This document shows positions 18,956 through 26,461 of a DNA stretch of 64,000 bases, piece by piece (position 1 is the stretch's first letter; each line of letters starts with the position of its first letter). The notes under the pieces are model-generated. The model ran no database searches, had not been told where the DNA came from, and was given only the letters and a program-made list of their open reading frames with translations. Origin of the DNA: Streptomyces canus. GTDB lineage: Bacteria > Actinomycetota > Actinomycetes > Streptomycetales > Streptomycetaceae. The DNA is taken from assembly GCF_041435015.1 (NCBI RefSeq), contig NZ_CP107989.1, positions 9,858,001 to 9,922,000 of the forward strand, written 5' to 3'. The position numbers were made by a program, and so were the translations under genes.

Positions 18956-19756
18956 ATGGACGGGAACGAGCGAGGGGCCCGGTTCGAGGGCGGCGTCGTC
19001 CTGGTGACGGGTGCCGCCTCCGGAATGGGGGCGGCGGTCGCCAGGCAGGTGGCCGCCGAGGGGGCGCGGGCCGTGGTCGTCGCGGACCTGAACGGCGAGG
19101 GGGCCGAGACCGTCGCCAAGGAGCTGGCGGGCGGCCGTGCGGCGTCGCTCGACGTGGCGGACGCCGCCGCGGTCGACGCCGTCGTCGAGGACATCCTGCG
19201 CGAACACAGGCGGCTGGACGTGGTCGTGCACGCCGCGGGCGTCGACGACCCGCAGGCCAAGCGGCTCATCGCGGACGCCCTGGTCGAGGGGCGGCCCGTC
19301 GAGGTGACCGACCGTCTCGACGACGCGGCCTGGCGGCGTGTCATGCGCGTCAACCTGGACGGCACCTTCCATGTGCTGCGGGCCGCGGTACGGGCGATGC
19401 GGCCGGTGGGGGCGGGTGCGATCGTCGTCATCGGCTCCTCCTCGGCCTTCGACACCCCGGTCGGCTATCCCCACTACGCGGCCTCCAAGGCGGGGGTGCA
19501 CGCGTTGAGCCAGGCGGTGGCCAAGGAGGTCATCGCGGCCGGGATCCGGGTGAACGTGGTCGCGCCCGGCCCGACGGAGACCGGGATGGCGGCGCGCACG
19601 CCCGAGGTCCTGCGCAGCGGTTTCGCCGACCCCCGGGTGCGCCCGTACGCGACGCCCGAGGAGATCGCCGACATCGCCCTGTTCCTCGCGAGCGAGGCCT
19701 CGGCGAACCTGGTCGGCGCGGTGCTGCTGGCCAACGGCGGCCGTTTCACGACCTGA
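18956..19756 (+). CDS. SDR-family NAD(P)-dependent oxidoreductase
   Basis: A 266-residue short-chain dehydrogenase with ATG 18956 behind GGAG. The cofactor loop is VTGAASGMGAAVA (about residues 17-29), followed by an acidic VVADLNGE end that favours NAD. DVVVHAAGVDDP replaces the usual NNAG by HAAG. The catalytic triad is Ser in VIGSSSAFDTP and Tyr/Lys in YPHYAASKAG. VNVVAPGPTETGM and the tail LLANGGRFTT complete the fold. It is divergent from the Zn-alcohol dehydrogenase and shares its operator region, so the two may act on the same alcohol/ketone pair. Confidence 0.9.
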   Translation: MDGNERGARFEGGVVLVTGAASGMGAAVARQVAAEGARAVVVADLNGEGAETVAKELAGGRAASLDVADAAAVDAVVEDILREHRRLDVVVHAAGVDDPQAKRLIADALVEGRPVEVTDRLDDAAWRRVMRVNLDGTFHVLRAAVRAMRPVGAGAIVVIGSSSAFDTPVGYPHYAASKAGVHALSQAVAKEVIAAGIRVNVVAPGPTETGMAARTPEVLRSGFADPRVRPYATPEEIADIALFLASEASANLVGAVLLANGGRFTT

Positions 19757-19905
19757 CCGGCTCGCAGGCGGGCGGACGCGCCTCGCAGGGATCCGTTCCG
19801 CCGGTCCCGGCGGGGTCGTCGGCCCCGGCTCTCCATGGTTGGCAGCGGTCGAATCAACTCGTGCACAGGTCTTGCCCCTCCCCGGCCCGTTGCTTACGGT
19901 TCACG

Positions 19906-19923
19906 AATTGAGTTCAGTTTGCA
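19906..19923. promoter_or_regulatory. Regulon operator-like site 3
   Basis: AATTGAGTTCAGTTTGCA lies about 70 bases before the first permease gene of the branched-chain-type importer operon. It shares yTGAGTTCAGTT with site 1. Confidence 0.6.
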
Positions 19924-19991
19924 ATGCGCGTGGGTGACGCTGAGAGCGCCGGGCGCGCGGGTGCGGGTGCGGGTGCGAGGAGACGGTCGAC

Positions 19992-20861
19992 GTGGATCAG
20001 TTCCTGCTCATCCTGGTGAGCGGTCTCGCCAGCGGTGCGGTGTACGGCCTGATGGGCCTCGGGCTGGTGATCATTTACAGGGCGACCGACGTGGTCAACT
20101 TCGCCCTCGCCGGCCTGGCGACCGTCGGGCTGTACGCGGCGCTGGCGCTGAACGAGCGCGGTCTGCCCCTGCTGTTGGCCGCCGTGGCCGCGATCGTCAC
20201 GACCGCCGCGGTCGGCCTGGTCGCCCGGGAAGCGGTCATCAGACCGCTCGCACAGGGCGAACTCCTCTCGGCGCTCGTCATGACCATGGGCGTCTCGCTC
20301 ATCGCGGAGAGCGCCATCAGCACGATCTGGGACGACCAGCCACGGCTCTTCCCGAGCCTGGTGGAGGGCTCCGTCTCCCTCGGGAGCGCCGCAGTACCGG
20401 CACAGAGCCTGCTGACCATCGCCGTGGCCGCCGTCGCCATGGCCCTGGTGGCGTACCTCTTCGGACGCACCAGCATCGGCACCGCCATGCGCGCCGTCGC
20501 CGAGTCCGCCGACACCGCGCGGATCCTCGGCCTCGGATCCCAGCGCATCGCCCGGATCGCCTGGGCACTCGGGCTCGGCCTCGCGGCGCTCGCCGCCTTC
20601 CTGTACGCCCCCCGGGCCGGACTGGTGCCCACCGTGCTCAGCGCGCCACTGTTCCGCGCCTTCGCCGGGATCTTCCTCGGCGGTCTGACCAGCATGTACG
20701 GGGCCGTCATCGGCGGACTGACGGTCGGCGTCCTGGACAACCTCGCCGCAGGTTATGTCTCGGCCGGCTACCGCGACACTTTCGTCTTCTCGTTCACCAT
20801 CCTCGTGCTGCTGATCCGCCCGCAGGGGCTGTTCGGCGTACGCACCTTCCAACGGGTCTGA
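19992..20861 (+). CDS. Branched-chain-type ABC permease (LivH-like)
   Basis: A 289-residue permease with about eight membrane segments. The GTG start at 19992 has GAGGAG ten bases upstream. The N-terminus FLLILVSGLASGAVYGLMGL and the conserved cytoplasmic loop GTAMRAVAESADTARILGLG are diagnostic of the LivH family, as is the C-terminal FAGIFLGGLTSMYGAVIGGL. It pairs with the LivM part of the next gene to form the importer channel. Such importers often take up aromatic, alicyclic or amino acids. It opens an operon with the fused LivM-LivG-LivF protein, an aldehyde dehydrogenase, an acyl-CoA dehydrogenase and an OYE-like reductase. Confidence 0.93.
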   Translation: MDQFLLILVSGLASGAVYGLMGLGLVIIYRATDVVNFALAGLATVGLYAALALNERGLPLLLAAVAAIVTTAAVGLVAREAVIRPLAQGELLSALVMTMGVSLIAESAISTIWDDQPRLFPSLVEGSVSLGSAAVPAQSLLTIAVAAVAMALVAYLFGRTSIGTAMRAVAESADTARILGLGSQRIARIAWALGLGLAALAAFLYAPRAGLVPTVLSAPLFRAFAGIFLGGLTSMYGAVIGGLTVGVLDNLAAGYVSAGYRDTFVFSFTILVLLIRPQGLFGVRTFQRV

Positions 20862-20872
20862 GGGAGCGGTCC

Positions 20873-23422
20873 ATGTCCTTCGTCAGTCGTTCCGGCAACT
20901 CCCTCGTCAGCCGTTCCACCCTCTCGCTCGTCAGTCGCTCCACCGTCGCCAGGGCGGCGCTCGGGCCGCTCGCCGCGGCAGTGCTCCTCGTCGTACTGAG
21001 CACCGGTGCCATCCCGCCCTACCAGGCGTATTCCGTGGGACTCGCGGCCGTCTACACGATTCTCGTCCTCTCGGTGAATCTCCTCGCCGGATGGGCGGGC
21101 ATCTGGTCGATCGCCCACCCCGCGTTCTTCGCCCTGGGCGCCTACTTCGCTGCGTACGGCAGCACACACGGCTGGTCACTGGAGCTCGTGCTGCTCGGCG
21201 CGACCGTGTGCGCCGCGGGTTTCGGGGCGTTTCTGGGGGCCGCGGGAGCCCGCTTCTCGATGCTGTACGTCGCACTGCTCACGCTCGCGTTCACCATGGT
21301 GTCGCTGGAGGTCATGGGCCAGTGGACCGACGTGACCGGCGGCGACCAGGGCATTCCGATGGAGAAACTGCACAGCGCCCTGGGCCTGGGCACGCTGGCC
21401 GGCGCCGGCACCCAGGCGCAGTACCTCGCGGTGGGTGCGGCCGGGCTCGCGCTCGCCGTGGCCGCGGTGGCCCGGCCCAGCGCCCTGCGGATGCGACTGG
21501 TCGCCGCCAAGTCCCATCCGATGGCCGCCCGTTCGATCGGGATCGCCCCCGAGGCCCAGTCGGCGCTGGCCTTCGCGGTCAGCGCCGTGTTCGCGGCACT
21601 GGCGGGTGTGCTGCTCGCCCTGGTCGTCGGATTCGTCAGCCCCGACCCGTTCTCCCTGGCCCTGGCGATCGCGCTCATCTCCGCGTGCGTACTCGGCGGC
21701 GCGGGCACGCTGCTGGGCGCGGTCGTCGGCGGCGCGTACCTGACCTGGGCCCCAACGGCGGCCGAAAGCGCGGGAGTGGCGCAGCCGATCCTTCAGGGGG
21801 TCGTCCTCATCGCCGCGTTGCTGTTCCTGCCGGGCGGAGTGGTGCCCTTCCTCGGACGGACGGCGCGTCGGCTGCTGCGACGTCCGTCCGCGCGCCCCGC
21901 GACACCGGTGGAGCCGACCGAGGAGCCCCCGCGGCGCATACCAGCGCCGCTGGCAACTGCGGACGAGGTGCTGCGACTTGAGGAGATCGCCGTCACCTTC
22001 GGCGGGCTCAAGGCGCTCGAGGGCGCCTCGTTGTCCGTGCGGGCCGGCGAGACCCTCGCCATCATCGGGCCCAACGGCGCAGGAAAGACGACCCTGTTGA
22101 ACGTCCTGTCCGGGCTCGTCGGAGGCGGACGCGTGGCGGGCAGCGCCCACTACGCGGGCAGGACCCTGCTGAAGAACCGGGCCACCGCGCGCCGCCGGCT
22201 CGGCATCGGGCGTACCTTCCAGCACGCCGAGACGTTCCCCGAGCTGACCGTCCTGGAGAACGTGCTCTGCACCCGCCGCCGTATTACCGCGCACGACCGG
22301 GACAGGGCCGCCGAGCTCCTGGACCGCTTCGGTCTCGCGCACGTCGCGGACCGCTACCCGGCCGAGCTGCCGTTCGGCCTGCACAAGCGCCTCGACCTCG
22401 CCCGGGCGCTCGCCGAGGAACCCGGCCTGCTCATCCTGGACGAGCCCTTCGGCGGCCTCGACGCCACCGAACGCACACTGCTGACACGGCAGATCGTGCG
22501 GCAACAGGAACACGGCACAGCCGTCGTGATCATCGACCACGTCCTCGACGACCTGTTCGCCGTCGCCCATCGGGTGGTCGCCTTCGACTTCGGCCGCCCG
22601 ATCGGCGAGGGCGGCCCCGGCGAGATCCTGGACGACCCCCGAGTGCGCTCCTCCTACCTCGGCGAAGGAGGCACACGGGACGAACTCCCCGCCCGCGACG
22701 GCACCGAGAGCCCCGCTGTGCACCTCGACGCAGTGGGCCACGCCTACGGCGGGGTCACCGCGCTGCGCGAGGTCGGCCTCACCGTTCCCCGGGGCAGCGT
22801 GCTCGGAGTCGTCGGCGCCAACGGCGCGGGCAAGAGCACCCTGGGCCGGATCCTGCACGGGACCCTCCCGCCCACCCGGGGCCGACGCAACGCCGCGAAC
22901 GACCTGCGCACCGCGCTGGTGCCCGAGGGCCGTGCCCTGTTCAAGACACTGTCCCTGCGCGAGAACCTGGAGGTCGCCGCCTACGCCGCCGGCATCCGTG
23001 GGGCCGAGCTGCGAGCGCGGCTCGCGGAGACCACGCAGTGGCTGCCACCACGGCTGCGCGAGCGCATGGGGTTGCCGGCCGCCGGGCTCTCCGGAGGAGA
23101 GCAGCAGGTCCTGGCGATCGCGCGGGCCCTGATGGCGCAGCCGGACCTGCTGATCGTCGACGAACCGGCGCTCGGGCTGTCCCCCGCGATGGCCGACGAG
23201 GTGTACGCCCGTATCGGCCGACTCACCCGCGAGGGCATGACGATCGTCCTGCTGGAGCAGTCCCTGGGCCGGGCCGCGTCCGCCTGCCACGAGGTGGTCG
23301 TGCTGCACGAGGGCGGCATCGCGGTCCGCGGCGAACCCGCCGACCCGACCTTCCTCGCCCGCGCCGAACAGGCCTACTTCGACGGGGAGGACGATGCCGC
23401 CGTACCCGTCCCACAGGGCTGA
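20873..23422 (+). CDS. Fused LivM permease - LivG ATPase - LivF ATPase
   Basis: A single 849-residue polypeptide carries three importer subunits that are usually two or three proteins. Residues 1-26 contain three near-identical 8-residue units (FVSRSGNS, LVSRSTLS, LVSRSTVA). Residues about 30-330 are the LivM permease (NLLAGWAGIWSIAHPAFFAL; AAKSHPMAARSIGI). A Pro-rich linker leads to the LivG ATPase at about 365-600, with Walker A GPNGAGKTT near 399, the LivG-type signature LPFGLHKRLDL and LLILDEPFGGLD. The LivF ATPase at about 615-840 has Walker A GANGAGKST, signature LSGGEQQVL and LLIVDEPALGLSP. All motifs look intact. The start is 11 bases after the LivH gene. A binding protein for it is probably the gene at 45330. 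Confidence 0.93.
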   Translation: MSFVSRSGNSLVSRSTLSLVSRSTVARAALGPLAAAVLLVVLSTGAIPPYQAYSVGLAAVYTILVLSVNLLAGWAGIWSIAHPAFFALGAYFAAYGSTHGWSLELVLLGATVCAAGFGAFLGAAGARFSMLYVALLTLAFTMVSLEVMGQWTDVTGGDQGIPMEKLHSALGLGTLAGAGTQAQYLAVGAAGLALAVAAVARPSALRMRLVAAKSHPMAARSIGIAPEAQSALAFAVSAVFAALAGVLLALVVGFVSPDPFSLALAIALISACVLGGAGTLLGAVVGGAYLTWAPTAAESAGVAQPILQGVVLIAALLFLPGGVVPFLGRTARRLLRRPSARPATPVEPTEEPPRRIPAPLATADEVLRLEEIAVTFGGLKALEGASLSVRAGETLAIIGPNGAGKTTLLNVLSGLVGGGRVAGSAHYAGRTLLKNRATARRRLGIGRTFQHAETFPELTVLENVLCTRRRITAHDRDRAAELLDRFGLAHVADRYPAELPFGLHKRLDLARALAEEPGLLILDEPFGGLDATERTLLTRQIVRQQEHGTAVVIIDHVLDDLFAVAHRVVAFDFGRPIGEGGPGEILDDPRVRSSYLGEGGTRDELPARDGTESPAVHLDAVGHAYGGVTALREVGLTVPRGSVLGVVGANGAGKSTLGRILHGTLPPTRGRRNAANDLRTALVPEGRALFKTLSLRENLEVAAYAAGIRGAELRARLAETTQWLPPRLRERMGLPAAGLSGGEQQVLAIARALMAQPDLLIVDEPALGLSPAMADEVYARIGRLTREGMTIVLLEQSLGRAASACHEVVVLHEGGIAVRGEPADPTFLARAEQAYFDGEDDAAVPVPQG
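20879..20950 (+). repeat. Three 24-base tandem repeats in coding sequence
   Basis: Three imperfect 24-base units encode FVSRSGNS, LVSRSTLS and LVSRSTVA at the N-terminus of the fused importer subunit, before its first membrane segment. Confidence 0.75.
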
Positions 23423-23473
23423 CACAGCCCGGACCCGGTAGCGAGTTTCCCTTTGCCGCTGAGGAGAGTGGCG

Positions 23474-23642
23474 TGCGCACAGAAGGCGTGGATCTGCTGA
23501 TCATCGGCTCCCGGGACTCCTCGCCGCCGGATCGGACACCGGCGGCCTGTGGCGCCGCGCCTACGCGGGCGGCCTCGCCTCAGCCCTTGTCTTCGGCCGC
23601 AGGGCCGCGGAGACCGCCACCGAACCGACTCACCGTCCTTGA
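23474..23642 (+). pseudogene. FAD-dependent dehydrogenase remnant (large internal deletion)
   Basis: A good ribosome site (GAGGAGAG) precedes GTG 23474, and the frame reads VRTEGVDLLIIGS, the start of a flavoprotein Rossmann fold. It then breaks. In another frame LAAGSDTGGLWRRAYAGGLA and SALVFGRRAAETA, ending at 23642, match the C-terminal FAD region of fumarate reductase/ketosteroid-dehydrogenase-type flavoproteins. Nearly all of the roughly 500-residue enzyme between is gone. It lies inside the importer-aldehyde dehydrogenase operon, so the pathway has lost or replaced a flavin-dependent step. Confidence 0.6.
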
Positions 23643-23684
23643 CCACGCCGGTCGACGACCTCACCACCCTCGCAGGAGTCAAAG

Positions 23685-25250
23685 ATGACAACGATCGATC
23701 ACAAGGCCTTCTTCATCGACGGGGCGTGGAGAGCGGCCTCGGGCACGGACCGCTTCGACGTGATCTCCCCGAGGTCGGAGCGGCGCATCGGGAGCGTCCC
23801 GGCCGCCTCGAAGGAGGACATCGACGCCGCGGTCGCCGCGGCCCGGCGCGCGTTCGACGAAGGGGAGTGGCCCCGGCTCACCCCCGCGGAGCGAGCCGGC
23901 TATCTCTCGCGTCTGGCCGACGGGATCGAGAGGCGGCAGACCGAGCTCGCCGAGCTGATCACTGAAGAACTCGGCTGCACGTTGTTCCTGTCGCAGGTCT
24001 ACCAGGCGGTGTCGCCTGTCATGAGCTTCAACTACTCGGCCGAGATCGGCCGAAGCCTGCAGACCGCCGAGGTACGCATCAGCGACCTCTCCTCCCTCGC
24101 GGGCAAGGCGGGAGGCAGCATCATCCCGATGGCGGGTGCCAGCCTGGTCGTCAAGGAGCCCGTCGGCGTGGTCGCCAGCTTCCCTGCGTACAACTTCGCG
24201 CTCCCGGCGATCGGCCAGAAGACCGGGCCGGCGATGGTCGCGGGCTGCACCGTGATCGTCAAGGTCACCGAACCCAACCCGCTGGCGATCTTCGTCATCG
24301 GCGAGATCTGTGAGGAGATCGGCCTGCCGCCCGGTGTCCTGAACATCGTCGCGGCACGCGCCCCGGAGTCCGAGTACCTGGTGCGCCACCCCGGTGTGGA
24401 CATGGTCAGCTTCACCGGCTCGGCCGAGGTGGGCGCCAAGATCGCGGCGGCCTGCGGAGAGCTCGTCCGGCCGTGCGTGCTGGAGCTCGGCGGCAAGTCA
24501 GCGGCCATCGTGCTCGAGGACGCGAAACTCGAGGACGTACTGCCCACCCTCGTCGGGGCAACCGCCGGAACCAACGCGGGCCAGAGCTGTGTCGCCCTGT
24601 CGCGGCTCCTGGTCCCCGAGTCCCAGTACCGCGCCTACGCGGAGGCCCTGGCCGACGGCTTCGCGTCGCTGAAGATCGGCGACCCCATGGAAGCGGACAC
24701 CGTGGTCGGACCGCTCGTCACCTCGCGCCAGCGCGAACGCGTCGAGTACTACGTGGATGTGGCCCGCAAGGAGGGCGCGACGATCGCCTACGGTGGCCGC
24801 CGCCCGTCGCACCTGGAGCGCGGCTGGTACTACGAGCCGACACTTGTCACCGACGCCCACAACCAGATGAGGGTCTCCAGGGAGGAGATCTTCGGACCCG
24901 TCGCCTCGCTCATCCCGCACCGCGGTGAGGACGACGCCATCCGCATCGCCAACGACAGTGACCTGGGGCTGGCGGGCTCCGTGTTCACGGCGGACGCGGC
25001 ACACGGCTTCGAGGTCGCCCGACGCGTGCGCACCGGCACGTTCTCGGTCAACACGTTCGCAGCCGACCTGGGCTCGCCGTTCGGCGGGTTCAAGAAGTCG
25101 GGGATCGGACGGGAGCACGGTCCGTACGCCGTGGAGGAGTACCTCCAGACCAAGACGATCTCGATCGACCCCAGCCAAGAGCTTCCGGAGTCGGTCACCA
25201 GGAACGTTCCCTACGGAACCGGACCCGGGACGCGCGGCACCTCCAACTGA
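23685..25250 (+). CDS. Aldehyde dehydrogenase
   Basis: A 521-residue NAD(P)-dependent aldehyde dehydrogenase that oxidises an aldehyde to the acid. ATG 23685 follows AGGAG. The catalytic Cys is at about residue 302 in NAGQSCVALS, and the general-base Glu at about 267 in LELGGKSAAIV. The cofactor region (FPAYNFALPAIGQKTGPAMV) and the closing motif PFGGFKKSGIGREHGPYAVE are present. FPAYNFAL replaces the common PWNFPL. It sits between the importer genes and an acyl-CoA dehydrogenase gene, suggesting that it makes the carboxylic acid that is then activated to a CoA ester. Confidence 0.92.
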   Translation: MTTIDHKAFFIDGAWRAASGTDRFDVISPRSERRIGSVPAASKEDIDAAVAAARRAFDEGEWPRLTPAERAGYLSRLADGIERRQTELAELITEELGCTLFLSQVYQAVSPVMSFNYSAEIGRSLQTAEVRISDLSSLAGKAGGSIIPMAGASLVVKEPVGVVASFPAYNFALPAIGQKTGPAMVAGCTVIVKVTEPNPLAIFVIGEICEEIGLPPGVLNIVAARAPESEYLVRHPGVDMVSFTGSAEVGAKIAAACGELVRPCVLELGGKSAAIVLEDAKLEDVLPTLVGATAGTNAGQSCVALSRLLVPESQYRAYAEALADGFASLKIGDPMEADTVVGPLVTSRQRERVEYYVDVARKEGATIAYGGRRPSHLERGWYYEPTLVTDAHNQMRVSREEIFGPVASLIPHRGEDDAIRIANDSDLGLAGSVFTADAAHGFEVARRVRTGTFSVNTFAADLGSPFGGFKKSGIGREHGPYAVEEYLQTKTISIDPSQELPESVTRNVPYGTGPGTRGTSN

Positions 25251-25309
25251 CGTCGGCCTTGGTCCAGTTGCCCACTTCCTCTCCGCCACCCGAGCACGAT
25301 GGAGACCCC

Positions 25310-26443
25310 ATGCACCCCCGTCACCCCGACATCGACCCCCAGCTGCTGTCCCAGACCGAAGAACAGCGGGAACTGCGCAGGGTCCTGCGGGACTTCTTCA
25401 CCGAGGCGAGCGGCCCCGAAGACGTCCGCAAGCACCTGGCCACCCCGCGCGGACACGACGAGAAGCTGTGGGCGCGGCTCGCGGGCGAGATCGGGGTGCA
25501 TGGGCTGGCGATTCCCGAGGAGTTCGGTGGGTCCGGCTTCACCTTCGCCGAACTGGCCGTTGCTCTGGAGGAATCAGGGCGTGCGCTGTACTGCGGGCCG
25601 CTGCTGCCCACGGTGGTCCTCGCCGCGCACGCCCTGCTGAACAGCGGGGACCAGCAGGCGTGCGAGCGCTATCTGCCTCGGATCGCGAACGGCACGCTCA
25701 CCGCCACGGTGGCCGGGTTCGAGGAGTCCGGGCCCGGCGTCGACGCCGAGCGGAGCGGGCCGGGGTGGGTGCTGCGCGGGGCGGCCGACTTCGTACTGGA
25801 CGGAGCGGGCGCGGATCTGATCGTGGTCCGGGCCCAAACGCCCGACGGCGCCCGGGTGTTCGCCTGCGAGCCGGCCGAGGACACCTGCCCGCGGACAGCT
25901 CGCCGTGTCCTGGACGAGACGCGCCGCCAGGCGCGGGTGGAGTTCCGTGGCGCACCGGCCACACCCGTGGGCGGGGCGGGTGAGGTGACGGCGGTCCTCG
26001 ACGCCGGGCGGGCCGCGCTCGCCGCCGAGCAGGTCGGCGGCAGCGGCCACGCGCTGGACGCCACCGTTCAATTCGTCGCCCAGCGCGAGCAGTTCGGGCG
26101 TCCCATCGGCTCCTTCCAGGCGGTCAAGCACCGGCTTGCCGACGTGCTGGTCGCCCTCGAGGCAGCCCGCTCGGCATCCGCGTACGCGACCGCCTGCGTG
26201 GCCTTGGCGTCGCCGCAACTTCCGGTGGCCGCGAGCGCCGCCGCCGCGGTCTGCTCCGAGACCTACCGTCTGGCCACGGCCGAATACGTCCAGCTGCACG
26301 GCGGGATCGGCTTCACCTGGGAGCACGCGGCACACCTGTACGTGCGCAGGGCACGCAGCAGCGAAGTGCTGTTCGGTACGGCGAACCGGCACCGCACCCG
26401 GCTCGCCGAACTCGTCGGCCTCACCACGCGACCCGCGGCCTGA
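25310..26443 (+). CDS. Acyl-CoA dehydrogenase (short C-terminal-type FadE)
   Basis: A 377-residue FAD-dependent acyl-CoA dehydrogenase. ATG 25310 follows GGAGA; a longer GTG start at 25259 has no ribosome site. N-terminal helices have LAIPEEFGGSGFTFAELAVA. The central beta-domain is short, with ATVAGFEESGPGVDAERSG instead of the usual TEP motif. The C-terminal helices have REQFGRPIGSFQAVKHRLAD and LHGGIGFTWEHAAHLYVRRA. The last motif is typical of the FadE subunits that form two-subunit dehydrogenases in actinobacterial steroid and cyclic-acid breakdown. A partner subunit may be the one at 37122. It is in the operon with the ALDH and the OYE-like reductase. Confidence 0.88.
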   Translation: MHPRHPDIDPQLLSQTEEQRELRRVLRDFFTEASGPEDVRKHLATPRGHDEKLWARLAGEIGVHGLAIPEEFGGSGFTFAELAVALEESGRALYCGPLLPTVVLAAHALLNSGDQQACERYLPRIANGTLTATVAGFEESGPGVDAERSGPGWVLRGAADFVLDGAGADLIVVRAQTPDGARVFACEPAEDTCPRTARRVLDETRRQARVEFRGAPATPVGGAGEVTAVLDAGRAALAAEQVGGSGHALDATVQFVAQREQFGRPIGSFQAVKHRLADVLVALEAARSASAYATACVALASPQLPVAASAAAAVCSETYRLATAEYVQLHGGIGFTWEHAAHLYVRRARSSEVLFGTANRHRTRLAELVGLTTRPAA

Positions 26444-26461
26444 GCAGGCACGGAGTTCCCC

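Noticed and set aside
21176..23425. A 749-codon minus-strand open frame opposite the fused importer gene
   Set aside because: Shadow; the plus strand carries Walker A/B and signature motifs in one frame.
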